Below, one piece after another: positions 31,255 through 41,650 of a stretch of 64,000 nucleotides of DNA. The position numbers were made by a program, and so were the translations under genes. The DNA is taken from NCBI GenBank assembly GCA_963693305.1, contig OY855914.1:13138283-13202282 (forward strand), read 5' to 3'. Numbering within the stretch: position 1 is the stretch's first letter; the number at the start of each line of letters is the position of its first letter. Source of the stretch: Meandrina meandrites (Eukaryota; Cnidaria; Anthozoa; Scleractinia; Meandrinidae). The notes beneath the pieces are model-generated. The model was not told where the DNA came from. It saw only the letters and a program-made list of their open reading frames with translations, and did no database searches.

Positions 31255-33730
31255 CCAGGAAAGTTAATGCGATTTGGTACTGGAAGGTCAAAATGCTTGC
31301 AACAGAATTTATATTTTCAGGAACGTTTTCCATAAGGACTCCAGATAAACATATTTAAAAAAGTCAATAAAAATCAACCGAGGCGAAATACGAAAAAAAT
31401 GCAAGTTTTTTACCTCTGTCATTTTGCCCTTACGCCATGTTTTTATGCAAATTAGCCTTATCACGGATACGTTTTACCAAATTTATTTTCAAAAGCCATT
31501 AATCGCCTAACTTTTTTTATTTCAGTGTTCTTAAAGGGCGAATTAATGCTGTGGTTTGCTCACGAAGATTTTCTCAACGAAATAAATAGTACTATAACTA
31601 TTATTACTATTACTGAGCTTTTACTATTACTGAGCTTATTACTGAGCTTAGCACTACAGGGCACTTTGATATTACAACTGCAAAGTACAATGTAAAGGTA
31701 TAATTATAGCATTAAAGCGTTCTAGGGTGTGATAAAAATATAACAATTAATAAATGTTAGCATACAGAAACATTGAGTTCGCTCCAGTTTTGCGTTGAAA
31801 CGGACGATAGAGTATAAGGTCGACACCAGTTCCCTAGAAGATTAGTAGGGCAGGGTTTATGTGCGACAGATGACGAGCAAGTCCCGCCAGTCCCATTATC
31901 TAAGCGATCCTTAAGTCTACGCAGGGACAGAGTATCATGAGTATTCGTTTAAACGAAAGCAACAAGTTACCACCATTGGATCAAAGGCGGCTGCTGTGGC
32001 AAAAAGGGATCATGTGCAGATTGATCCACAGTTGCTCTTTCAGTGATTGCTCATTGTTGCCACAAATGAATTTACGGACTTACAAGACCTGTTCAAGTAC
32101 GATATCTGCAGCAACCCTGTTTTGCTGACACCTTATAGAATGAGGTCAAACTTGAACAAATGTCATAACCTAGCCAACCACTCTATGTTTTTGGCGGAGG
32201 AAGACGTTATGAAAGCATTATGTTGCTCAACGATATCGCAGGTTTATTGCTGTATTTGACGGTTATTGCTATGGGCCCTCAGTTAAAGACGCAGCGCACT
32301 TGAGAAGAGGATCAACCAATGCTGTAGCTGTACACTGTGATCTTCTGAGCACACTCACTGTAAAGAAAGACAAACAATGTTTCATCAACATAGTGGGTGA
32401 GGAGTTAGAGGAGGCCGTTTGTGACAGCATTCATGCTGCAGGCGATACTGATGTCTTGATAGTTCAGTCTGCGGTTTCTGTAGCTGCTACACTGAGTACC
32501 AGAGACACCGTCGTTATCGCAGATGACACAGACATTTTAATTTTATTCTGCCACCCAGGAAAAAAATGCAAAACTGCAACCCAGAGCCGAAATGAGGGCT
32601 CGCGCAAGGCAAGGTTTGAGACATCCAGGCTACTTGTTTTGTACTCGGCTCAAACCTCTGCAGATATCTTCCAGTTGTATTTCTACACACGTTACTGGGA
32701 TACGATACCAGTTCACGCTTGTTTGGTATTGAAAGGCCGTCGGTCTTAAGAATAAATCACAGTTGTATCAGCATGCCAAAGTACTTTACTTATAATGCCA
32801 ATTCGTTGAAAGAAGACGTTATGAAAGCAGAACGCGCATTGGTAGAGGTATGACGGCAAGGTGAGCGACAGTTTGGAGGCTTTGCGATATCGACGATTTT
32901 GCAAAAAGACAGCTAAAAGTACAACCGCAGTTGAAGTAAAGTCCTTGCCTCCGAAGTCGTCTGCAGTGAAATTTCATTCCCTTCGCGTGTACTGCCAGGT
33001 GCAACTTTAAGCTGGAAATCCAGAGGTTCAACGTGTGACTGGCGATATAAAGAAACATATGGTACTCTAATGCCTGTAATGACCGACAAACCACCTGCTC
33101 CGGAAACTCTCCTCCGAGTTTTCAGATGCAACTGGAAGGTTGACTGTAACACGGCTTGATGTAGTTGCAGAAAGCACGGACGTGACTGTTCACCTGCCTG
33201 TGGCGACTGCTGTGTAGGTGCTTGTTTCAATTCACCAGTTCTGACAGATCCAGATAGCGATACAGAGGACGTCGGGAACGCAGTCGATACCTTAGACTTC
33301 ACCTTACTGTTAAAAAGGTACCGAAAGATCAGGTGATGCTATATGTTTCAGAGACATTAATATAAGGGATAATAGCTCAGATACTGAACAGCAAGGGTTG
33401 AGAAATTACTATGTGAACACTCTTTTGTTGAATATTTGTTGTAAAACGGTCCATGATAGAACTTAAATGTATACTTTACTTAAGAGTCCTTTGTTTTTAC
33501 ATGTTGAGTGTAACTAAAAGTGGAAAATGTCTTGATGGAACAGTTTACAATGGCTAATTAGCATAAAAACATGGCGGTCGTCAAAACTTGGATTTTTTAC
33601 GTATTTCCCATGAGTTGATTTTTGTTGACTTTTAGTATGTTAGCATGCATGCCTCAAAAGCAAACAATGTAAAAAGAAAAATTATGTTGCAAGCATTTTG
33701 ACCTCCTGGCATAACTTTATTGGGCTACAA
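31255..33730. mobile_element. 2.5-kb degenerate TIR transposon carrying a PIN-like/CXC gene
   Basis: The first about 200 bp and the last about 180 bp are inverted and diverged: GGTCAAAATGCTTGCAACA, AAGTCAATAAAAATCAAC, GAAATACG and GCCATGTTTTTATGCAAATT on the left have inverse partners at 33551-33715. Outer tips read approximately CCAGGAAAGTTA and CCAATAAAGTTA. No target duplication is visible. The interior holds the broken gene described separately. The superfamily is not settled by what I can see. Confidence 0.7.
31880..33300 (+). pseudogene. Transposon-borne PIN/XPG-like nuclease domain + CXC domain protein, broken
   Basis: Recognisable pieces in order on the plus strand: VQIDPQLLFQ, a TGA (32044-32046), then TNEFTDLQDLFKYDIC; frameshift; AVFDGYCYGPSVKD (about 32245), an acidic PIN-like core AGDTDVLIVQSAVS and VIADDTDILILF (to about 32550); frameshift; LFGIERPSV (32719); further decay; LPPKSSAVKFHSLRVY (about 32950); TDKPPAPETLLRVFRCN; and a Tesmin/TSO1-like CXC cluster (CSCRKHGRDCSPACGDCC) cut by a TGA at 33157-33159. 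I recognise this as a family multiplied in invertebrate genomes with transposons. Its biochemical role is not established to my knowledge; the acidic core suggests nuclease function (inference). Confidence 0.72.
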
Positions 33731-34174
33731 AGCATACATGTGGCGGAGCAAACGATTAAATCAGTAGCTGGGCCATTGCAAGTGAAACATTACTGAAACG
33801 AAAAATGCAGAAGAAGTCCTGAAAACTCCAATTCAATATCGCGAGATCGATTTTGTCGGTTGGAGACTCGCACACGGTAAGGGACGGACCATTATTTTTC
33901 TGGAGGGGGGAGATGAAAAATCTCTCTCTCCAAACTTTTTTTTTTATCTATGTACCTTTGCAAACAATTTTTTTCTAACAACACCTTCCTGCAAACAATT
34001 TTTTTTCGATCTTTTTTAGCCACGATCTGACACAAAAAGGAGGTTCGCTTTTGCTGCCATCAATCATTATTTAATTCAATATTTTATGGTGGCGACCAAT
34101 AAACACTTCTAAACTCATCTCTTTCGTTTTCTGAGACGTACACTACGAAGATTGGCGGCAGTAATTTTTTTTTT

Positions 34175-34498
34175 AATTTTTTAATTTTTTAACGAAGACT
34201 AGTGAGCAGCACAAGGAAAGACTTCTTGTGGTTGTAAGCTTGTCGTTTATTTCCGTCGCGTTTCGTCTCTACAACTGAGACTTCTTCAGGGAATGAATAC
34301 AACTAGCAAAGAACAGCATATATACATGTAGCACATTCGCGTGCCTAGCTACAACTTCCCATGGATTAGCGCTAATCCTATGCCCCCCAAAATATAACAA
34401 CACGCAATAACATATGTATTAAGGCGTTTTTTGTAACGTTCGTTTACAGCATATTTTAGTTATTATTCACTTCTTCGTTAAAAAATTAAAAAAACGTT
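34175..34498 (-). mobile_element. Nested PLE 3'-end fragment between short inverted ends
   Basis: TTTTTTAACGAAGA-type sequence at about 34185-34198 is inverted at 34474-34490. The inside, read on the minus strand, ends in a hammerhead-like motif, which points to a Penelope 3' UTR; a palindromic ATTAGCGCTAAT lies upstream. No protein remains. Confidence 0.6.
34250..34295 (-). ncRNA. Hammerhead-like motif, altered core
   Basis: Minus strand: TTCC, CTGAAGA (34283-34289), stem II GTCTC/GAGAC (34265-34269 with 34277-34281), GAAAC (34260-34264), GCGAC, GGAA. Stem I (TTCC/GGAA) and stem II are sound. CTGAAGA and the non-NUH triplet make self-cleavage unlikely. Confidence 0.6.
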
Positions 34499-34642
34499 TC
34501 TCTGACTTCTATGCAAACTATTTTTTTAATACATATGATGTTTGCAAACAATTTATTTTGTCTTTTTAGGCCCTGCAAACAATTTTTTTCAATATTTTTT
34601 ATCCCCCCCCCCCTCTCCAGAAAAATAATGGTCCGTCCCTAA

Positions 34643-36087
34643 GTTGAGTGTCGAAACTTTAGCGGGATTTAAGTCCCAGTGAAAAATATATTTAAACGCT
34701 TGATTTATAAAAATAACTCATTTCTGTTTAAATTTCAAATAGTTTAATCTTTTTGCAGCCCGGTTACCGATAAAAATACCAAAAATGTTTTTAGTTCAAC
34801 CTTAAACCTCCTAATTTCCTAAAGCGGTCAATGCATACTTTTCGTTACAATGATAGTTTACAGCTATCCTAGAATAAACTAAATAGTAAAGCCAAGGTTA
34901 CTGGATTTAGAGTTGAATTAAGTGACTGCACCACGCTTAAGAAATAATCCTTAATTACCTGGCTAATCAAATAAGAAACTGTCAATCACTAAAGAAAGAA
35001 TTGCTATTTTTAGACTACAATCCAGTAATGCCCTTTAATCCCTACAGTATGTAAAACAACCATTTTATCAGTTAAAAAATGTTTTGCTGTAATGTGCAAT
35101 TAAGATTAAAGTTTTTTTTCCCGCCTCTCTTTTTTCTGTTGTTTTGAACATGAAAGGAAAAAGATAATTATAACAAAAAACAATCACTGCCATAGATCAA
35201 GGCTGTGGTTGTAGATTCGGCTTGTCAAATTTAAGAACGTTAAACGAATTGCATATATAGTTTCACTACGTGACTATATGTAAAAAAGGAGCGCGGATAA
35301 AAAAAGGGAGTATTTGATCTCTTAAAATGAAAAAATTTTTGACCTCGCTTACATCCACCAAACGGCTTAGCATTCTCTTACAAAACAAGGCAACGAGCAT
35401 GCGAAGTTAAAAGCTACTTCGCACTCAAACAGCGCACATTTTGAAGGCCAAGCAGAAATCTCAAAGGGACTACACTGGGTTGGCGAGTCTTGATACGTCA
35501 AAAGAGTAAGTAGAATACTAGATAAGCAATTAAAAAATACGTGCAATCATAACCAGCTTTGAAAAACACTTTGACGGCATGCTGACAACGCTGTCTGTGA
35601 TTTCATAGCCAATCTTTTTACTAAGCTATCCGCCTGGCACATGGTTCTATAAAACGTCTTAACGAATTAATAGAAAAGCAAGAAGTAAAACACTTTAGAC
35701 AATGTTAGGACATTTTTGTAGGTCGATTGTTTCTTAAAGGGAATCTCTGCCCTCCCCATCCATGTCCAATACTGTCGACTAGATTCCATCGGAAAAGAGA
35801 ACTTTCTATTCGTTGTCGATCGGAAAATTACATCTCATTAGCGATTAGCTGGATACAAAGCCTGTCGGTTCGATCGATTCGTCAGTTGAATAATATTATT
35901 CACGACCCGAAACGTGGATGTTGTCGATCGGAAAATCGCATCTCATTATAGTAACAACAGAACAGGCTGTCGAAGGTTGTTGATCCACAGCCTGAGGCAG
36001 CCCAAGTGACTCTTGTCTTTGACTGGTGTTGTGCTACCAGATGGGATCTACATTCGAGCGGTGTTGTGTTACAAAGATGCGATTTAT
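34643..36087. other. Noncoding stretch
   Basis: No gene is supported. TGTCGATCGGAAAAT.. CATCTCATTA occurs twice (about 35815 and 35922), a short direct repeat about 107 bp apart. The rest is AT-rich and featureless to me. Confidence 0.4.
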
Positions 36088-36089
36088 TA

Positions 36090-36493
36090 CACTCTTTTTT
36101 TTATAAGAACCTTTTTTATAAGAACGTTAAGGCTGAGATTTGCCCAGATTTTAAGAACATACCCCAGGCTGAGAGTCGGAGAACAACTTTATTTTGCCCA
36201 TTTGTTTTATTTTGTAAAATGAGCAGTATAAATAAATGCAAAACTGGGGTCCAACAAGAATGCTTTTAAAAGGAATTTGTCCGCGGCACCAGATCACAGG
36301 GAGCAGGCCGCGCAAGCATGTCAAGAGCAACTTCATACACCACATTTGCCTGGTTTCGTACGAATTGATTTAATGAAATACTATAGCATGGAACTTAAGA
36401 ACGTCTTAAGAACATTTTCAGCCTCAAATCGTGAAAGAAATAAGAACGCTCAGCCTCGGCCCCAAAATTAGACGTTCTTATAAAAAAAGAGCG
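36090..36493 (+). mobile_element. CACTCTTTTT MITE, copy 4 of 4
   Basis: 404 bp, TA at 36088-36089. The right tip is mutated (GAGCGCA for GAGTGTA). About 35 bp shorter than copy 3 but otherwise close, including TGCTTTTAAAAGGAATTTGT and GGGAGCAGGCCGCGCAAGC. Confidence 0.88.
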
Positions 36494-38529
36494 CATTGTT
36501 GTTTGCCCGCGTCTCTTTATTAGTGACCTTAGTGGAACACCACCAGCAAGCGCTAACTCGCCAAAAACGCTTCAAAACGACCTGAGATGCGGACAAACAA
36601 CAAAGAATACAAAAAATGACAAACAATACTGCACGGCTGATCGTACTACATAAAAAGTAAACTTTGTGAGACACCAACACGACTAGAACCGATATAGCAG
36701 GATTGCAACCGTGGACAGCTGTTTCGTTCTTTTTAGATCCGATATGCTGCGTTTTTATTCAGCATGGTTGTGTCCATGCGCTTAAACGTTCGGAATGGCC
36801 GTGCCATCCACATTTAGGACAATTTGCTTTGTGAGACATCATCGTGCCACTTTGGTCTTCTTGTCCCCCGAAACACGTGATGTGGCAGTGCAGTTCAAAG
36901 TACGGAACTTCATATAGTGTACGGTTTATTGGGCAATCTGTTTGCGTTGGCTCTTTCGCTGGCTTCATTTAGATTTGCTACACCGTGCTGATGAGTTCCA
37001 ATAAGAACGAAACAGCTGTCCACGGTTGCAATCCTGCTATATCGGTTCTAGTCGTGTTGGTGTCTCACAAAGTTTACTTTTTAGCGGAGCTCTCCAGCGG
37101 CCCGAAGGGCCGCAGAACGGAGCCCCATAACTACCGTTCGAGGATAGAAATTAAGAAAACCATGCGTTTGAGTTTTTATGGTCATCGTGGCTAGCGGCAT
37201 GGCTCGCGGGCGCGTGCGCCTAGCGACGTCGCCCAAAATGGCGGCCATACTCCAGAAAAAGCTTGACTTGGGCATCTTACGTGTTTGATAGTGACCATCC
37301 ACCTTTCGTTAAAGTTACCTATCGTAGAGGTTTGTAGGACACTGCAATTTTTTTTAATCATGTTGAAAATCGACTAGGGATATTTCACTTCGCCTACACG
37401 AATCAATTGCGTGAAAAGGAGGCAAAATATTTGGCGGTTGCTCAACCGCAGCAATAACAACTTGTGAAGAAAGTGAGCAGCAGAAAATATTTCTTCGTTA
37501 TTATTTTTTACCCCATCACTTCAGAGATTTTTTCTCACATCAAAAAAATGATCTGGACATTTCACATCAACTTAAACGAAGCCATTGCATGAAAAGGCGC
37601 CAAAATCTTTGGCGCGCTGTTCACGTTAAAAGCTGAATGAAACACGCGAAGAAAGCTGCTGAAGAACATAGATCTTCGTGGATATTTCTCGCTCTATTTA
37701 CCCATCTTCATCATGGAAACTTATTCCAAATCATTTAGGACAACCAAAGTCAAAAGAGCGATGTCCAGGGTTCGACCTGCGGCTGAGCAAGGCTGAAAAT
37801 CACTGAATTGAGCTCAAATAAAAGTGAAGTCAAAGCCGATCAAGTGCACTGAAGTGAAAGATAAAAGACTGTTAAAGGCTACACCGATGGAAAGAGAGAA
37901 ATTGATCTTCGTTGATAATTCATATAATGTATATGTCGGTGGTGTTGGAGAAAGCTTTCAATACAACGAAATTGCCGTGTTCGTCTCCGATATTATTGGG
38001 CTCGTTTGAAAGCTTTGCCCTGCAGAATATACAAGCCTCCTTCAATAATGAGGTAACAAACGTAAATGTATGCACTAAGCATAAGCCTAATTTTATATTG
38101 AGAGAATTTACTTCATTTATGAACAAATTTGAAGTTGTGTTGCTTTTCAGTTCTTCCGGTAAATATTTATCAAACCTGTTCGTGTTTGTACATTTTATAC
38201 AGACATTGTTTATCAAATATTTAGTTTGGACTGGTGATGTTCACTACTGGATTTTGAAAACAAATTATTTAGCTTCACGGATCAAAATCACAATTTCGCA
38301 GAATTTCGGCTCGCTTGCATTTGTTTTGTTTCTGTTGTCCCTGCTTATCAGTGAGTGTGTTGAAATATCTTCGATGCGTAAACGAATATTTCGCCGGTTT
38401 CGTTGCGAGTTTACCTGTGCTTGGCTGAGTGAGTTCAGACTTTACCTACCGCATATTTATACTAACCAGAAATGAAGAAAATTCGTTTAGTTCTCTACAT
38501 AAAATTATCTAAGGTACTTAGCAACGCGT

Positions 38530-39451
38530 TTCCCTGCTAGCAGAGGCTCTTTTCCTGGTGTTCGCTGACGGGAGAAAAGAGACCTCTGCCATGGGTCGAA
38601 AATGGCTATAATGAGCATGCGCCGCGGCTCAGCGACCGAGCCGGCCGACCAAGCCATCACGTGATATTCGTAGCACGTCAAACTGGCGCGAAAAACCCAC
38701 GCAGATTAGGCTTACCAGCTCACTACACAATGTGATTCGTCCACAACAATTCCAATCAACCGATCGTCCATCCATAAAAGGAACTGCTTGGATCGGATGT
38801 TTTCCAAGGTTTCCGGACTGCAGTAAACCACTTCGGCTTCTTCGAGCTCCTTCAGTTTATTGTCGTTGTCCAACAGCTCCTGCTCCATTTTAACAGCTTT
38901 CAGTTTGAGCCTTTGGCAGGACTCAAGCTGGTCAGATATGAGCGCGTTTAGCGGTGAAACAACCACAACAAGTGGGTTCGATGGCAGAATTTTCACCTTC
39001 CCCGTTCGTGCAACAAGTACAGCAACCTGGTAGATGAGAGTTTTCCCATGCCCGGTCGGCAAGCACGCAAACGTGTCTCGCCCGTTTAAAAAATGAAACA
39101 AAGCCTTGAACATCACTCAATTTTTTTACCTTTCCATCGTCGAGGTTATCCAAAACGGAAGAAAGCAAACTTTCTAACTCTTTACGATTGAACTCTTTCG
39201 AGCACGCCGACGAGCACGCCATGTTTGCAATGTGGGCTCAATAAATGACAGCGGAATTAATGAAAAGAAATGCACGAGACGCAACGGGCTCAAGTTGCGG
39301 TCAGCGAACAACGCAAGGAGCATGCGTTTTCAATAGAGCCGTCCAAGACTGTGGACGGCGGTTGAATCAAAGCCGTTTTCGACCCATGGCAGAGGTCTCT
39401 TTTCTCCCGTCAGCGAACACCAGGCGGAAAAGAGCCTCTGCTAGCAGGGAA
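38530..39451. mobile_element. 922-bp TIR element with 9-bp TSD carrying a RecQ-like exon
   Basis: Terminal inverted repeats 38530-38607 and 39371-39451 are nearly identical apart from a 3-bp indel and one substitution; tips TTCCCTGCTAGCAGAGGCTC. GCAACGCGT flanks both sides (38521-38529, 39452-39460). Copy A at 19099-19107 has a single GCAACGTGT in the same context, the empty site. TIR length and 9-bp duplication fit Mutator-like elements (inference; Merlin is an alternative). The cargo is a helicase fragment. Confidence 0.88.
38704..39222 (-). pseudogene. Captured RecQ-like helicase first exon(s), frameshifted
   Basis: Minus strand from Met at 39222: MACSSACSKEFNRKELESLL to KKLSDVQ, then the frame changes at about 39110 and continues FKALFHFLNGRD, LPTGHGKT (Walker A, motif I), VVVVSPLNALISDQ (motif Ia), YCSPETL, and VVDESHC (motif II, DExH) to VSW. 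RecQ helicases unwind DNA 3'-5' with ATP. The frame ends at 38712 exactly where AGCTG is followed by GTAAGC, a splice donor, so an exon border with intron start was copied from genomic DNA. Everything after motif II is absent. It cannot be a working helicase. Confidence 0.85.
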
Positions 39452-39613
39452 GCAACGCGTACGATAAAACAGGATTAGTTAATCATTCCACTAAACCGCA
39501 ACGAAAAGAAGATGGTTCAAACAGTCAAACAACATTGTAAGCTCATTCTAAGTTAGCGTGCACTAGTTCCCAAATCACAAACTGCTGCAATTCTTACACA
39601 AAAGCTGGTTTAA

Positions 39614-40541
39614 ACACGGAGCGATCCTATATGACGAGGCTGAACTGTTCAGCCTGCCAATCCCTGCCAATCACAAATTCCAATGAGACGATTTCATTGG
39701 TTGGGAAATGCAATTAACTGGCTTTTGGTGTGGCGTGATCCAGACTGATCTCGTTTTCTAACCTAAAAATAGATTCAAAGCAGTACAAGAAATAGCATCA
39801 GGATTCTCGTGTACAAATTCTCTGTTTTGTTGTTTGGGTGCAAACAATCGAAAGCGAGGTTTAGAAATAGTGAAAGATACCTGTAGCTATCAGTCACTGT
39901 TCTGCGAAATCACGGAATTTGCTCCTGAGCTCAGCGCCGATACTGAATACAATTACATTGGATAAATGCATTGCAAGTAAACAAATAAATATTTATAAAT
40001 TCATTTTTCTGAAATCTTAATCCGCTTATTGCTGAAAAATGAGGTTTTAGTCAGGGATATGTCACATAAAAGCTAGCCAAAGAGCAAAAGAAACCTGTAG
40101 TTTTGAATTTTGTCGCTTCAAAATTGAATTTGGTGATTGTTCCCGTTTCACGATAGTATAACAAGAACGTTTGTAAAGAGCGTAGCTCTAATCCTTGACC
40201 CATAAAAATAAAATATTGAAACGATTGTCATTGATGTGTTCAGCATTATCTGTTTGAGCTTTCATGTCCTAACAGTGTTTGTGCGTGGTGGACATCAATT
40301 TTGAATTTTCGGGATTATTGCATAAATTCTGTTTAAATTTTCTTTTAGTTTGTATGGAAAGAATTATTGGTAGTTTATATTGTATATTAGCTTGTTAATT
40401 CCATATAAATGAACTGGGAACGCATTTAAAAATCAAAATTTGCGGAGCTCTTCTCTTTCACGACCGTTACTCTGACAGAACTTTTTAAAATTGAAGCCAA
40501 CAAAGTGCTAGACGGGGCCTTTTTATAGGCTCGCTCCGTGT
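39614..40541. mobile_element. 928-bp ACACGGAGCG-ended element at TTAA
   Basis: Inverted tips ACACGGAGCGA.CCTATA; TTAA (within TTTAAA) on each side (39610-39613, 40542-40545). Copy A has GGCTTTAAGATAAC uninterrupted near 19,228. TTAA targets suggest piggyBac or Kolobok relatives (inference). No transposase inside; the middle is AT-rich. Confidence 0.8.
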
Positions 40542-41229
40542 TTAAAATGACTTACATAACCGGCACCATAAATTTTCAGAGTTTGTTTTGCCGCCTCGAT
40601 TTTCTCAGTTTGCCGTGGCGTGAGTTCATTTTGTTGTGTTTATCAGGGAGTTCACTTTGTTTTCTGTATTTTGTTTTTGCCTTGAGTTGATTTTCTTGCC
40701 CTGACAGTTTTGTAGTAAATCAAAACAAGGTTAAGATTCGTTTTACATTGAAAAACTCAAAGAGGTCCTGGAGGTGTATTAATTAGTGTACAGACGTTAT
40801 AAAGATTTGTTTTGCGCCGACGTGCGTACGTGAGGAACCCAATAAAATGCACTCGTCAAATTCAATTTTAGAACCTGTCAGTGACAGGCTGTCACAGGAG
40901 GGAAAATTCAGACGGGACCACGAAATATATTGACGTCGCTTTCGTCAACAAATCAGTCCATGAGAGGTTTTTAACCATGAGCGATTAAATTATTTTTTGT
41001 ACCTATATGGGCCACTGTATAAGCTTAGAAATATAGTGTGGCTACCTATTTAGTAATAAAATTAATAAATGGGAGCTCCGCTTTTAGGCTTGCCTAAATA
41101 TATATATTATGTAGTACGATCAGCCTTGCAGTATTGTTTGTCATTTATCATTTTTACGCTGATCAGATCCCTTGTTGGATCCTACATTAGCAGCATTTTC
41201 GTTTGCGGTCCCTTGCTTTTAGTTGTACA

Positions 41230-41470
41230 AAATATAAGCAGTGATAATGGAATTGAAATTCCTGAAGAGCGTGGACACTCACGGTTAAAAAACACAACAG
41301 GAGACGGACATGGAAATCCACAGACATAGCCTTCTATTTCGATGCCATCATGATACGCCAAGACTCAGCCTCATACTGAGCCTGTTGACGACCAGCGGTA
41401 TAGCTGGGGAGTAGTCGAAACTTCACGATCTACATTTTGAGTGACCACATGGTGAGACAAACAATAGCAT
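41230..41470 (+). mobile_element. Penelope-like 3'-end remnant with decayed hammerhead
   Basis: GATAATGGAATTGAAATTCC translates DNGIEIPE, matching the SGIEIPEAW end of the PLE 1 nuclease, followed by the LKNTTGDGH tail. About 60 bp on, CTGTTGA (41382-41388), a CCAGC/GCTGG hairpin and GTCGAAAC (41414-41421) give a hammerhead outline. Core base A to T and TTC for GTC should abolish cleavage. GTGAGACAAACAATA at the end matches the PLE 1 3' UTR (GTGAGACAAACGAAAA). Confidence 0.75.
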
Positions 41471-41534
41471 AAAGGACTATACAATTAACCTGTTTAACTG
41501 GTTCTTACCGCGTGTAAAAGTGGCCAAGGTCTAA

Positions 41535-41650
41535 TTAACAATTATCCTGCGATATCGCCTGATACTTAGCCGACGAGGCCGTACGGAGGTGGCTAAAATA
41601 AGACGAATCTTAGCAACCTACGTGTATCGCAGGATATCTGTTATATATGG
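41535..41650. repeat. Foldback repeat with TATCCTGCGATA tips
   Basis: ATTATCCTGCGATAT at the left pairs with TGTATCGCAGGATATCTG at the right, and the middle has TAGCCGACGAGGCCGTACGG and GTGGCTA. Probably a small MITE end. Confidence 0.6.

Larger units (their letters stand above)
33881..34639. mobile_element. GGGACGGACC-ended MITE, TAA target, with nested insert
   Basis: Inverted tips GGGACGGACCATTATTTTTC, flanked by TAA at 33878-33880 and 34640-34642, as in PIF/Harbinger. TGCAAACAATTTTTTT-type motifs repeat near both ends (at least five). A separate element (34175-34498) sits in the middle. Confidence 0.82.
37084..41106. mobile_element. GCGGAGCTC-ended element, copy B
   Basis: It begins GCGGAGCTCTCCAGCGGCCC and ends with AATAAATGGGAGCTCCGCTT, the hairpin TTAGGCTTGCCTAA and a TATATATA tail. 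The empty site in the left arm of the surrounding inverted repeat fixes the insertion, with TTA (or TA within it) on both sides (37081-37083, 41107-41109). It contains two later insertions, at 38530 and 39614. GC-rich start, YY1-like AAAATGGCGGCC at about 37237. No coding frame of its own. Confidence 0.78.
36600..41160. repeat. Inverted repeat with arm split by element B
   Basis: Left arm about 36600-36735. Right arm is in two pieces, about 37003-37083 and 41107-41145. The pieces join as AAAGTTTACTTTTTATGTAG, exactly the inverse of the uninterrupted left arm (36641-36670). AGAACGAAACAGCTGTCCAC and CTATATCGGTTCTAGTCGTG mark the right arm. The repeat's own termini are not clear. Confidence 0.82.

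Noticed and set aside
37824..38475. 187-codon frame in copy B as a gene
   Set aside because: The related region of copy A does not keep the frame, so there is no sign of coding constraint.
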